Shown here in pieces: positions 56,198-64,000 of a stretch of 64,000 nucleotides of DNA. The DNA comes from Gemella sp. GL1 (lineage in GTDB: Bacteria; Bacillota; Bacilli; Staphylococcales; Gemellaceae). The first letter of the stretch is position 1. The number at the start of each line of letters is the position of its first letter. Location: positions 1 through 64,000 of the forward strand of contig NZ_JACBYB010000021.1 of the NCBI RefSeq assembly GCF_013415365.1, in the 5' to 3' direction. A program made the translations under genes and the position numbers. The notes under the pieces are model-generated. The model was not told the origin of the DNA. It searched no databases and saw only the letters and a list, made by a program, of their open reading frames with translations.

Positions 56198-57280
56198 ATG
56201 ACTAAATTAACTAAACAAGATATAAAATTAGAACTAACAAAAAACCCAAAAGAAAAACCTGATCAATCAGCTCTAGGTTTCGGACAAATTTTTTCCGATC
56301 ATATGTTCCAAATGGACTGGACACCTGAAAAAGGATGGCACAATCCTCGCATTGAAGAATATTCACCACTTTCTTTATCACCAGCCAATGCTACATTACA
56401 CTATGGACAGGCTGTTTTTGAAGGAATGAAAGCCTACATAGCTAAGGGAGAAGCTGTTTTATTCCGTCCACAAGAAAACTTTAAACGTCTAAATAAGTCT
56501 GCTGAGCGTATGGCATTACCTCAATTAGATGAAGAATTTGCTTTAACTGCATTAAAAGAACTATTAAAAGTAGATAAGGACTGGATTCCTACTGCAGATG
56601 GTACATCTCTATATATCAGACCTTTTATGTTTGCTGCTGATGAATACCTTGGAGTTAAGGCAGGAGAGAAAGTTAAATTCTTAATTATTTTATCTCCTTC
56701 TGGTGCATACTTTAAAGATGGCCTACAACCTAACAAAATTTTTGTTGAAAAAGAATATGTTCGTGCCGTGCGTGGTGGAACAGGATTCGCTAAAGCAGCT
56801 GGTAACTACGCTGGTTCATTATTAGGACAACAAAAAGCTGCAAAACTTGGTTACGCTCAAACATTATGGTTAGATGGAGTTGAACAAAAATATGTAGAAG
56901 AAGTTGGTGCTATGAATATCTTCTTCAAAGTAGATGGAAAATTCCTTACACCTGAATTAAATGGGTCTATCTTACCGGGTATAACTCGTGATTCTATCAT
57001 CCAATTATTAAAACACAACGGTGAAAGTGTTGAAGAAAGAAAAGTAGCAATTGCTGAATTATACGAAGCTGCTGAAAATGGAAAATTAGAAGAAATCTTT
57101 GGATCTGGAACAGCTGCAGTTGTTTCACCAGTTGGAGAATTATTCGACGGTGAGAGAAAAGTAGTAGTGAACAATTTTGAAACTGGTCAATCTACAAAAG
57201 ACGTTTACGAGCAATTAACAGGAATTCAATTAGGTAAAGTTGAAGATCCATTCGGATGGGTAGAAAAAGTTGAAGAATAA
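56198..57280 (+). CDS. ilvE: Branched-chain amino acid aminotransferase
   Basis: A 360-residue fold type IV PLP enzyme that interconverts Val, Leu and Ile with their keto acids. LHYGQAVFEGMKAY near the start, the PLP Lys in GGTGFAKAAGNYAGSL, the cofactor-binding YVEEVGAMNIFF and SGTAAVVSPVG near the end. The length matches the long (BCAT II) Firmicutes form. Monocistronic with its own terminator. Confidence 0.96.
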   Translation: MTKLTKQDIKLELTKNPKEKPDQSALGFGQIFSDHMFQMDWTPEKGWHNPRIEEYSPLSLSPANATLHYGQAVFEGMKAYIAKGEAVLFRPQENFKRLNKSAERMALPQLDEEFALTALKELLKVDKDWIPTADGTSLYIRPFMFAADEYLGVKAGEKVKFLIILSPSGAYFKDGLQPNKIFVEKEYVRAVRGGTGFAKAAGNYAGSLLGQQKAAKLGYAQTLWLDGVEQKYVEEVGAMNIFFKVDGKFLTPELNGSILPGITRDSIIQLLKHNGESVEERKVAIAELYEAAENGKLEEIFGSGTAAVVSPVGELFDGERKVVVNNFETGQSTKDVYEQLTGIQLGKVEDPFGWVEKVEE

Positions 57281-57284
57281 AAAT

Positions 57285-57312
57285 AAAAGAACTCAAAATT
57301 TTGAGTTCTTTT
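57285..57312 (+). terminator. ilvE terminator
   Basis: AAAAGAACTCAAAA / TTTTGAGTTCTTTT and a T-rich tail. Confidence 0.85.
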
Positions 57313-57413
57313 TTATTATTAAGTAAGCACATAAATTATTAAAAATATCACAAAAGTAATAGTCTAATTCATATATTTTATTAAATTTTAACATATGACT
57401 TTATATTTTACAA

Positions 57414-57440
57414 AAAACACAGCCAGTACTGACTGTGTTT
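57414..57440 (-). terminator. alaS terminator
   Basis: AAACACAGTCAGT / ACTGGCTGTGTTT on the minus strand with T-run. Confidence 0.85.
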
Positions 57441-57450
57441 CCTGATATTA

Positions 57451-60072
57451 TTATATTTCTTTTTCTAACTTTTCAAATGCTTCTTGGATCTTACTTTGAT
57501 CTTTAGCTCCTGCCTGAGCCATATCTGGGCGACCTCCACCTTTTCCATCACATGTTGAAGCAAGTACGTTTACTAATTTTCCTGCTTGATAAGTTGATGT
57601 TAAAGTCTTGTCAACTGCCACTACAAAGTTTACTTTATCTTCATTTAATGATGCAAAAGCAATTACATAATTCTCTAATTTATCTTTAGCATTATCAACA
57701 ATTTGTTTTAGATGATTCATATTATCAGACTCAACAAGACTTGTTAATACTTTAACACCATTAATTTCTTTAACTGAAGCTAGTAAACTATTAATTTCTG
57801 CATTAGCAATTTTAGCTTGAAGACTTTCTTTTTCTTTTGTTAATTTCTTAACTTCTTCTTGTAATCCTTTTACTTTCTCAACAACTGTATCTTCTTTAGC
57901 TTTAGTTAACTTACATATTTCCGCTAAAGTTGTCTCTTGTTTTTGTAGGTATTGGTAAACAGCTTTTCCTGTAATAGCTTCAATACGTCTTACTCCAGCA
58001 GCTACACCTGATTCCGAAACAATCTTAACAATCCCAATTTCTGATGAGTTAGTTACATGAGTTCCACCACATAATTCAATAGAGTAGTCCCCGATATTTA
58101 CAACACGTACAACATCTCCATATTTTTCACCGAACAAGGCTTGAGCTCCCATTGCTCTTGCTTGATCTATTGGCATTTCTTTAATTTCTATTGCTAATTC
58201 TTGCCATATTTTTTCATTTACTTGTTTTTCAACTTCAGCAATTTCTTCTTCAGTTAATGCTGTGAAATGGCTAATATCAAAACGTAATTTTTCATCAGTT
58301 ACTAATGATCCAGCTTGCTTAATATGAGATCCTACAACATCACGTAATACTTCATTTAATAAGTGAGTTGCTGTATGATTTTTATTTAAATCTAATCTAT
58401 ACTCTAGATCTATTGCTAAGCTGTATTCATTTGATACAGATAAAATACCTTCTTCAACTTTTACAAAATGAATATGACGTTTGTCTGGTAACTTCTTAAC
58501 ATCAAATACTCTAGCTTTAAAACCTTCTGCCGTAATAGTACCTCTATCAGCGACTTGACCTCCACTTTCTGCATAGAATGGAGTTGTATCAAAAATAAGC
58601 TTAACAACCTCGTCTCCTGAATAAGAAGACACAACTTCATCTTCATTATTTATAATTGCTATAAGCTTAGAATTTGTAGTATACTCAGTGTAACCAACAA
58701 ATTCAGAATTTCCATCAATCTTAGAATATAAATCCGACTGAACTTGCATTGAAGCATCATCTTGACGTGATGAACGAGCACGTTCTTTTTGTTTCTCCAT
58801 TTCTACATTAAATCCATCAATATCAACTTTTAATCCCAACTCTTCTGCATATTCTTCTGTTAATTCAATTGGGAATCCAAATGTATCATATAACTTAAAT
58901 GCCGCCTCTCCTGGAATAACTCTTGTAGTATTCTTAACTTCTTCTACAATTGAATTAAGAATTAACTCTCCTTCTTGAAGTGTTTCATGGAATCTTTCCT
59001 CTTCTTTCAAAATTACATCTGAGACGAACTCCACTGATTTAGTAACTTCTGGATAATAATCATACATGATTTCCGCTACTACTGGTGTCAATTTATACAT
59101 AAATGCTGAATTTAAGTCCAAGTACTTAGAAAATCTAATTGCACGGCGAATTAAACGACGTAAGATATATCCGCGTCCTTCATTTGACGGCAAAGCTCCA
59201 TCTGATACAGCAAAGACCACTGTTCTAATATGGTCAGCAATTACCTTGAAGGCCACATCACAATCTTCATTTTCAAGATACTTTTTCCCAGAAATTTCTT
59301 CAATTTTTCTAATAATTGGAATGAATAAATCTGTATCGAAATTAGTTGGCACATCTTGCATTACAGACACTATACGTTCAAGACCCATACCTGTATCAAT
59401 ATTTTTAGCTGGAAGTTCTGTATAAGTCCCATCCGGATTGTGGTTGTATTGAGAAAATACTACGTTCCAAACTTCTAAATAACGTCCATTCTCCCCTCCT
59501 GGGTACATCTCACAATCTGGTGATTCTGTATCTGATTCCGGTCCTCTATCATAAAAAATTTCTGTGTTAGGCCCTGATGGTCCTTCTCCAATATCCCAAA
59601 AGTTTCCTTCAATACGAGTAATTCTTTCTGGTGCTAAACCAACACGCTCTGTCCAAATCTTATATGCTTCCGAGTCCTCTGGATGGATAGTTACATACAT
59701 CTTATCTTTATCTAGTCCTAACCATTTTTCAGAAGTTAAAAATTCCCATGCCCATTCAACTGCCTCTTCTTTAAAATAGTCTCCAATAGAGAAGTTTCCT
59801 AACATTTCGAAAAAAGTATGGTGTCTTGCTGTCTTACCTACATTTTCAATATCATTAGTTCTAATTGATTTTTGTGAATTTGTAATTCTTGGTTTTTCTG
59901 GAATTTCACGTCCATCAAAATATTTTTTTAGAGCTGCAACCCCAGAATTAATCCATAATAATGATGGATCATTGTTAGGAACTAAAGAAGCTCCTGGTTC
60001 AACCATATGTTCTTTTTCTTTAAAGAAATCAAGGAACATTCTTCTTACTTGTGCTGATGTTAATTGTTTCAT
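57451..60072 (-). CDS. alaS: Alanyl-tRNA synthetase
   Basis: An 873-residue class II synthetase. Catalytic domain with [20 protein letters not shown] and [20 protein letters not shown]; editing domain with zinc ligands HTATHLL and CGGTH; a coiled-coil C-terminal domain ([20 protein letters not shown]) and the conserved [11 protein letters not shown]. Full length. Expression is controlled by a T-box leader with an alanine (GCU) specifier. Confidence 0.98.
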   Translation of the reverse strand: MKQLTSAQVRRMFLDFFKEKEHMVEPGASLVPNNDPSLLWINSGVAALKKYFDGREIPEKPRITNSQKSIRTNDIENVGKTARHHTFFEMLGNFSIGDYFKEEAVEWAWEFLTSEKWLGLDKDKMYVTIHPEDSEAYKIWTERVGLAPERITRIEGNFWDIGEGPSGPNTEIFYDRGPESDTESPDCEMYPGGENGRYLEVWNVVFSQYNHNPDGTYTELPAKNIDTGMGLERIVSVMQDVPTNFDTDLFIPIIRKIEEISGKKYLENEDCDVAFKVIADHIRTVVFAVSDGALPSNEGRGYILRRLIRRAIRFSKYLDLNSAFMYKLTPVVAEIMYDYYPEVTKSVEFVSDVILKEEERFHETLQEGELILNSIVEEVKNTTRVIPGEAAFKLYDTFGFPIELTEEYAEELGLKVDIDGFNVEMEKQKERARSSRQDDASMQVQSDLYSKIDGNSEFVGYTEYTTNSKLIAIINNEDEVVSSYSGDEVVKLIFDTTPFYAESGGQVADRGTITAEGFKARVFDVKKLPDKRHIHFVKVEEGILSVSNEYSLAIDLEYRLDLNKNHTATHLLNEVLRDVVGSHIKQAGSLVTDEKLRFDISHFTALTEEEIAEVEKQVNEKIWQELAIEIKEMPIDQARAMGAQALFGEKYGDVVRVVNIGDYSIELCGGTHVTNSSEIGIVKIVSESGVAAGVRRIEAITGKAVYQYLQKQETTLAEICKLTKAKEDTVVEKVKGLQEEVKKLTKEKESLQAKIANAEINSLLASVKEINGVKVLTSLVESDNMNHLKQIVDNAKDKLENYVIAFASLNEDKVNFVVAVDKTLTSTYQAGKLVNVLASTCDGKGGGRPDMAQAGAKDQSKIQEAFEKLEKEI

Positions 60073-60111
60073 TTTTTCTCCTTAAATATTAATTTTATAA
60101 AATTTAGCAAA

Positions 60112-60310
60112 CAAAAAGTCCTTGTATAAGATTTCTCTCATACAAGGACGTCTATATTCTACGTGGTACCACCTTAATTCAAATAATTATAAATTATTCC
60201 TCTAGTAGTTGATAAGGACTAACTCTGCCCTAGAACCATGATTAAGGTAGCAATTAACTAAATCTCCTAGGTTATTTTCAGCGACAAACCCTCTCTAAAT
60301 AGAAAATATT
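60112..60310 (-). promoter_or_regulatory. T-box riboswitch of alaS
   Basis: On the minus strand: stem I with the GNUG-like GTTTGTCGCTGAAAATAACC, specifier GCU (60251-60249, Ala, followed by A), the T-box AAGGTGGTACCACG (60175-60162) and the terminator stem GTCCTTGTAT / ATACAAGGAC (60149-60118) with a T-tail. Uncharged tRNA-Ala would pair with GGUACC's 5' side and allow read-through into alaS. Confidence 0.93.
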
Positions 60311-60484
60311 ATAGTTAATATTCCTAAATTCTATATATACCCTTATTATAAACATGTTATAAAATTTTGTCAAATATTTTGTCAATTTATATGCTAGATT
60401 TTATTATGTAATTCTTCAACTAATAAAATCAATCTAGAAAATTATTATAATAAGAAACTTATCATTCGAAAAACTCTTAATATA

Positions 60485-61285
60485 CTATCCTAGAATTTGA
60501 GAGTCATTTAGATTTCCATCTGTATTTTTCTTAAATAATTCTATTAATTTTGCTACTGTTAATGAATCTTTCTCTTCTCCAGAAAGATCTACAACAATCT
60601 TTCCTTTATCTAGCATCACAAGTCTGTTTCCGTATTTAATTGCATGCTCCATATTATGTGTAATCATAAGTGATGTTAGGTGATGTTTGTTTACCAATTT
60701 TTCAGTAAGTTCCATAACTTGATTAGAAATCTTAGGATCTAAGGCTGCTGTATGTTCATCTAGAAGTAATAGCTTAGGCTTTGTCATAGTTGCCATCACC
60801 AAAGCTAAAGCCTGTCTTTGTCCACCAGATAGAAACTGGGTATCTACATCTAACCTATTTTCTAATCCCATATCTAATTCCGCTAAACTTTCTTTAAATA
60901 TAAGTCTATCAGAGTCTTTAACACCCCATAATAAGTTAAGTTTCTTTCCTCTTCTTTGTGCAATAGCCATATTTTCTTCAATAGTTAGTCGTTCTGCTGT
61001 TCCCATCTTTGGATCTTGAAAGACTCGGCTAATTGCTGCTGATCTTTGTTTAACTACTGTATCTTTTATTGATTTTCCTTCTAATAAAATATCACCTTCA
61101 TCAATTACTAAATTCCCTGCTATACAATTCATAAGAGTAGATTTCCCAGCACCGTTCCCTCCGATAACTGTAATAAAGTCTCCCTTATCAATATCAAGCG
61201 ATAGCCCTTTTAAAACATGATTTTCATTAACTGTCTTTTTTTGAAATGTCTTATGAATAGACTTCAACGATAATAATGCTGTCAT
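60485..61285 (-). CDS. ABC transporter ATP-binding protein (TrpZ/VanZ-like, amino acid)
   Basis: A 266-residue ATPase: Walker A GGNGAGKSTLM, Q-loop VFQDPKMGTAERLTIEEN, signature FLSGGQRQALALV, Walker B LLLLDEHTAALDP and switch ITHNME. It is related to ATPases of branched-chain/aromatic amino-acid importers. It lies nine bases downstream of the permease and ends the operon; the role is energising uptake. Confidence 0.9.
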   Translation of the reverse strand: MTALLSLKSIHKTFQKKTVNENHVLKGLSLDIDKGDFITVIGGNGAGKSTLMNCIAGNLVIDEGDILLEGKSIKDTVVKQRSAAISRVFQDPKMGTAERLTIEENMAIAQRRGKKLNLLWGVKDSDRLIFKESLAELDMGLENRLDVDTQFLSGGQRQALALVMATMTKPKLLLLDEHTAALDPKISNQVMELTEKLVNKHHLTSLMITHNMEHAIKYGNRLVMLDKGKIVVDLSGEEKDSLTVAKLIELFKKNTDGNLNDSQILG

Positions 61286-61294
61286 AAATTCTCC

Positions 61295-62158
61295 TTAATT
61301 AAATTTTTTCTTCAATTCTGGTAGTGATAAAATCAGCGCTAACAAGATAGCTGAAAACAGCCTAACTAAGTCCGCATCTATAACTGGTGTTGTTAAAATA
61401 CTTAGTATAATCATACGGTAAACAACAGATCCAAATACAACAGATGTAAACCTTATCGGAAGAGAAACATTCCTTAAGATTGCTTCTCCTATCATAATAG
61501 ATGCTAGAGCAATTACTATAGTACCTACCCCAGAGTTTAAATCTGCATATCCATTATTTTGTGCTAATAAAGCACCACTTAAGGCTACTAGTGAATTGGA
61601 AATCATGTAACCTAAGATTTTCATAAAATCAACATTAATTCCATTAGCTTCTGCCATGCTATTATTATCACCACTTGCTCTTAATGCTAATCCAACCTGT
61701 GTCTTGAAAAACACTGTCAATACTAATATAACTACGATTAAAAATACCAATCCTATGACAAGTACAGAAATTTCTTTACTTAGACCCCAATCTTGTAACA
61801 TAGTGACCAATGTTGTTTTTTTCAACAAACTTATGTTAGCTTTCCCCATGATTTTTAAATTAATTGAATATAAAGCCGTTAAAGTTACAATCCCTGCTAA
61901 TAGAGCTTGTATTTTTAATTTAGTATGTAAAATTCCACTTATCATTCCTGCTAGTGCTCCTGCTACAGTTGCCATAAGTGTTGCTATTAATGGATTTACT
62001 CCATTAACTAATGCCATTGCTGCTACTGCAGCTCCTAAAGGATATGAACCTTCTACAGTTAAATCTGCTATATGTAAAATTCTAAATGTTATATATACTC
62101 CTATGGCCATTAATGACCATAGGAGACCTTGAGAAAATCCCGATAATATTAAATCCAT
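61295..62158 (-). CDS. ABC transporter permease (TrpY-like)
   Basis: A 287-residue permease with about nine TM helices of the LivH/BPD_transp_2 type. LHIADLTVEGSYPLGAAVAA is a family motif, as are GMISGILHTKLKIQALLAGI and LALRASGDNNSMAEANGIN. Related permeases in streptococci belong to tryptophan/aromatic amino-acid uptake systems. It is co-transcribed with the binding-protein gene 21 bp upstream. Confidence 0.9.
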   Translation of the reverse strand: MDLILSGFSQGLLWSLMAIGVYITFRILHIADLTVEGSYPLGAAVAAMALVNGVNPLIATLMATVAGALAGMISGILHTKLKIQALLAGIVTLTALYSINLKIMGKANISLLKKTTLVTMLQDWGLSKEISVLVIGLVFLIVVILVLTVFFKTQVGLALRASGDNNSMAEANGINVDFMKILGYMISNSLVALSGALLAQNNGYADLNSGVGTIVIALASIMIGEAILRNVSLPIRFTSVVFGSVVYRMIILSILTTPVIDADLVRLFSAILLALILSLPELKKKFN

Positions 62159-62179
62159 TTGTTTATTATATCTCCTAAA

Positions 62180-63139
62180 TTACTCTTGTGTTTCTTTTTT
62201 AATAGTTTCAGAAGATAGGCCGATTGACTCTGCCATTTCTTTATTAACTTTTACTGATGCTTTTGCTGGATTTTCTACTGGTAAGTTTTCTACTTTTTCA
62301 CCTTTTAGGATTTTTCCTGCTAAGACACCTGATTGTTTTCCTAATTCTTTGTAGTCTACTCCAAATGTTAATAATACTCCATCTAGTACCGCTTCATCAC
62401 TACCCATTGCAGGTTTTTTAGCTTTTTTTAGTACTTCTCCAATTGTTGAAATTGTTGATGCTACTGTATTATCTGTTGGGAAGTATAGGGCATCTACTTG
62501 TCCTGCTAAGGCTGATACCGCTTGCTCCACATCGTTTGTTGTTACTACTGTTTTTTCTACTACCTCAATTCCCTTTTCTTCTAACGTCTTTTTAGCTGTC
62601 TTAGCTTGAGTTTCTGAGTTTACTTCATTTGCATTGTAAAATATTCCTATTTTTTTAGCATTAGGTACTGCCTTCATAAATACTGCTATTTGTTTCTCTA
62701 CATCAAGGGCATCAATCGACCCTGTCATATTTGATGTTGGCTTTTCTAAACTATCTGTTAATCCTGCTGCTATTGGATCTGTTACCGCTGTAAATACAGC
62801 TGGTGTTTCATCTCCTGTACCTAGCAATGCTTGTGCAGCTGGTGTTGCAATTGCAAAATTGATATCATTCTCCCCTTTCATTGTAGATACCATAGTTTGT
62901 AAATTAGCTTGATCTCCTTGTGAGTTTTGTACTCTTATTTTTAGTTTATCCTCACTAAATCCTGATTCTTTTAATCCCTCTAAGAATCCCTCTCTTGAAG
63001 CATCTAAAGCCGCATGCTCCGCAAATTGAATAACTCCAACTTTTTTCTCATCATTTGCACTTGCTGCATTAGTAAAACCTGCTGTTAATGCTCCTAATAC
63101 AGTTGCTACTGCCATAATATTTTTGATTTGCTTTTTCAT
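62180..63139 (-). CDS. ABC transporter substrate-binding protein (TrpX-like)
   Basis: A 319-residue ABC_sub_bind protein. The first 27 residues are a signal sequence (KQIKNIMAVATVLGALTAGF, then TNAASA), but no lipobox Cys is present; the position after LTAG is Phe. The mature part starts KKVGVIQFAEHAALDASREG, typical of the DUF534/TrpX group, and contains GIFYNANEVNSETQAK. First gene of the operon behind a Tyr-codon attenuator, so the ligand is likely an aromatic amino acid. SD GGAG. Confidence 0.88.
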   Translation of the reverse strand: MKKQIKNIMAVATVLGALTAGFTNAASANDEKKVGVIQFAEHAALDASREGFLEGLKESGFSEDKLKIRVQNSQGDQANLQTMVSTMKGENDINFAIATPAAQALLGTGDETPAVFTAVTDPIAAGLTDSLEKPTSNMTGSIDALDVEKQIAVFMKAVPNAKKIGIFYNANEVNSETQAKTAKKTLEEKGIEVVEKTVVTTNDVEQAVSALAGQVDALYFPTDNTVASTISTIGEVLKKAKKPAMGSDEAVLDGVLLTFGVDYKELGKQSGVLAGKILKGEKVENLPVENPAKASVKVNKEMAESIGLSSETIKKETQE

Positions 63140-63177
63140 TTTAAATTCTCCTTATTATATATTATTAATTTATTTTA

Positions 63178-63370
63178 TTATTTTATTTCTAACGTCCTTT
63201 TTACTTCTTCTGACGATAAGCCTAAAGTTACTTTTAACCATATCTTCATTTATTTCAATACTTATACTGTTTGATTTTTCTACTAATAAATCTTAAACTT
63301 TTCTCCCTTTACTACAGTAGTAATTGGATTTACTATCAGTATTGATAATGCTGCTAGACTTGCCGTCATA
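63178..63370 (-). pseudogene. Decayed second copy of the substrate-binding protein (C-terminal relic)
   Basis: Reading all minus-strand frames between the leader terminator and the intact binding-protein gene gives pieces that match its C-terminus in order: VVKGEKF (compare ILKGEKV), SIEINEDM (compare SVKVNKEM) and LGLSSEEVKRTLEIK before a stop at 63180-63178 (compare IGLSSETIKKETQE). The pieces lie in different frames and are separated by stops. This looks like a tandem duplication of the gene whose first copy has been lost. Confidence 0.6.
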
Positions 63371-63436
63371 AGCAAGATTATATTTTAAAATTTTCTTCCC
63401 AATCCCCCTCTTCCTTACATCTTATTAAATATAAAC

Positions 63437-63465
63437 AGGTCACCTAGATATTATCTAGATGACCT
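63437..63465 (-). terminator. Attenuator terminator of the ABC transporter leader
   Basis: AGGTCATCTAGATA / TATCTAGGTGACCT with one mismatch or wobble, followed by TGTTTATATTT on the minus strand. Confidence 0.7.
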
Positions 63466-63512
63466 ACCTTTATAATAAAGTACAAGTATAAGAATATATA
63501 ATTCATACTATA

Positions 63513-63655
63513 AGCCACCTAGATTATCTTTCATCTATGTAGCCAATTATACAAATTATTATAGCTCCATAGATACAAACACAAATAAGATCAGGTTTGT
63601 ACCTACGCACTAATGCTCTAGTATTACAAACAAGATCTATGAAGAGCTATAATAA
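63513..63655 (-). promoter_or_regulatory. Chain of competing RNA segments (attenuator) in the ABC transporter leader
   Basis: In transcript order: segment 1 (63655-63635, contains the Tyr codons), segment 2 (63574-63556, ATCTATGGAGCTATAATAA), segment 3 (63544-63533, GGCTACATAGAT), segment 4 (63524-63513, ATCTAGGTGGCT). Segment 2 is complementary to segment 1 and also, 11 of 12 bases, to segment 3; segment 3 is partly complementary to segment 4. A 7-bp GTTTGTA/TACAAAC hairpin lies between segments 1 and 2. This 1:2, 2:3, 3:4 design is the classic attenuator. Confidence 0.65.
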
Positions 63656-63678
63656 TAAGTATTTACTATGAATGACAT
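63637..63678 (-). CDS. Leader peptide with three tandem Tyr codons
   Basis: MSFIVNTYYYSSS, 13 residues, with a strong SD (AGGAGG, about eight bases before ATG) and a transcription start near 63708. The TAT TAT TAT codons lie in segment 1 of the attenuator, so ribosome stalling when Tyr-tRNA is scarce would free segment 2. It is a cis-acting leader rather than a functional protein. Confidence 0.7.
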   Translation of the reverse strand: MSFIVNTYYYSSS

Positions 63679-63714
63679 ATTCTTTATCCTCCTGATTAAT
63701 AATTTGATGTTTTA

Positions 63715-63743
63715 ATTATACCCTAGATTTCTGACAATTGCAA
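63715..63743 (-). promoter_or_regulatory. Promoter of the ABC transporter operon
   Basis: TTGCAA (63743-63738), 17-bp spacer, TATAAT (63720-63715). The leader from about 63708 to the terminator is some 270 nt. Confidence 0.7.
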
Positions 63744-63803
63744 GTGTTTTTTGAAAATTTTTTAAAATGATTTATCTATAAAAAACTAAAATTCACTTTT
63801 TAT

Positions 63804-63847
63804 AATAAATAGGTACTTCTTCATTTATTATAAAGTACCTATTTATT
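63804..63847. terminator. Hairpin after the partial gene at the right edge
   Basis: AATAAATAGGTACTT and its inverted copy AAGTACCTATTTATT (15-bp stem, 14-nt loop). It probably ends the partial gene to its right; the T-tract is weak. Confidence 0.65.
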
Positions 63848-63850
63848 GCA

Positions 63851-64000
63851 CTATTGCTTATTATTTCTTAATTCAAATTCTGCTTTTTTCTGCCAAATTG
63901 ATAAATTCTCTTTTAAAGTAGCAAAACCATATTTAAAATAACTATTATCAATTTTTCTTTCATTATCTGCCAATTTTTTCTTACTTTTATTGAAATTCAG
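63851..64000 (-). CDS. C-terminal fragment of an unknown protein (cut by window edge)
   Basis: An open frame of 49 codons runs from the window edge to TAG at 63853-63851, with a residue pattern (KLADNERKIDNSYFKYGFAT, then LKENLSIWQKKAEFELRNNK) that looks like a real, helical, charged protein end. It is followed by a hairpin. The family cannot be told from this piece. Confidence 0.55.
   Translation of the reverse strand: MNFNKSKKKLADNERKIDNSYFKYGFATLKENLSIWQKKAEFELRNNKQ

Noticed and set aside
59066-59425. 119-residue plus-strand frame
   Set aside because: Antisense to alaS; no independent signals.
61656-62132. 158-residue plus-strand frame
   Set aside because: Lies entirely inside the ABC permease gene, antisense, no ribosome site.
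63429-63708. T-box in front of the ABC transporter
   Set aside because: No AAGGTGGTACCACG-like antiterminator; the AGGTGG found at 63518 belongs to a different stem, and the leader encodes a peptide instead.

Overview
The window is AT-rich, low-GC Gram-positive (Firmicutes) DNA. Several things place it in the Bacillales/Lactobacillales: an rpsL-rpsG-fusA-tuf cluster, HPr kinase beside lgt and trxB, a comEA-comEB-comEC-holA-rpsT series, EcsAB, an ECF transporter core, a T-box in front of alaS and SD sequences of the GGAGG type. My best guess from general gene content is Gemella or a close relative; nothing here proves the genus.

The left 17.4 kb is accessory DNA built from at least two units. 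Unit 1 (about 1-5,580) is the remnant of a mobilizable element. It has a MobC-type relaxosome protein without a relaxase, a large ArdC-N-like protein, a truncated ArdC-C-like protein with a degenerate metallopeptidase motif, two complete Fst/par-type type I toxin-antitoxin loci in inverted orientation, and a tyrosine integrase (int1) at its right end. Next come three type II toxin-antitoxin modules (MazEF and two RelBE) around a gene-free 530-bp island carrying a repeated GAAGCGG motif.

Unit 2 (about 8,000-17,430) has the layout of a phage satellite (PICI/SaPI type). It holds a second integrase related to int1, divergent CI-like and Cro-like repressors with three matching operators, small HTH and RHH regulators, a primase-polymerase/D5 helicase followed by an iteron-flanked AT-rich origin, a string of small genes, a small-terminase-like protein and an unknown coiled-coil protein. 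No capsid, tail, large terminase or lysis genes are present. Between the regulators lie three compact promoter-to-terminator cassettes without ORFs that look like small RNAs, two of them antisense to the leftward transcription unit.

From 17,435 on the DNA is chromosomal. The leftward group ppaC-yvlD-hprK-lgt-trxB is followed by msrA, a YihY/BrkB protein, rpsT, holA and the late competence operon comEA-comEB-comEC. An iscS-mnmA pair (tRNA 2-thiolation) and a tautomerase run rightward. pyrG has a GGGC start and attenuator (CTP sensing). Then come an amino-acid permease, pepA, a HemY-like flavoprotein, ecsB-ecsA-coaE, uraA, the str operon, a surface LRR protein, a lipid-linked glycosyltransferase pair, a Sua5 protein, ecfT-ecfA2-ecfA1, a Na/Pi cotransporter, an aminotransferase, ilvE and T-box-controlled alaS. 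A three-gene amino-acid ABC transporter (TrpXYZ/VanXYZ type) ends the set. Its leader encodes a 13-residue peptide with three tandem Tyr codons, followed by a chain of mutually complementary segments and a terminator: a likely ribosome-mediated attenuator. A 49-residue C-terminal fragment of another gene reaches the right edge.
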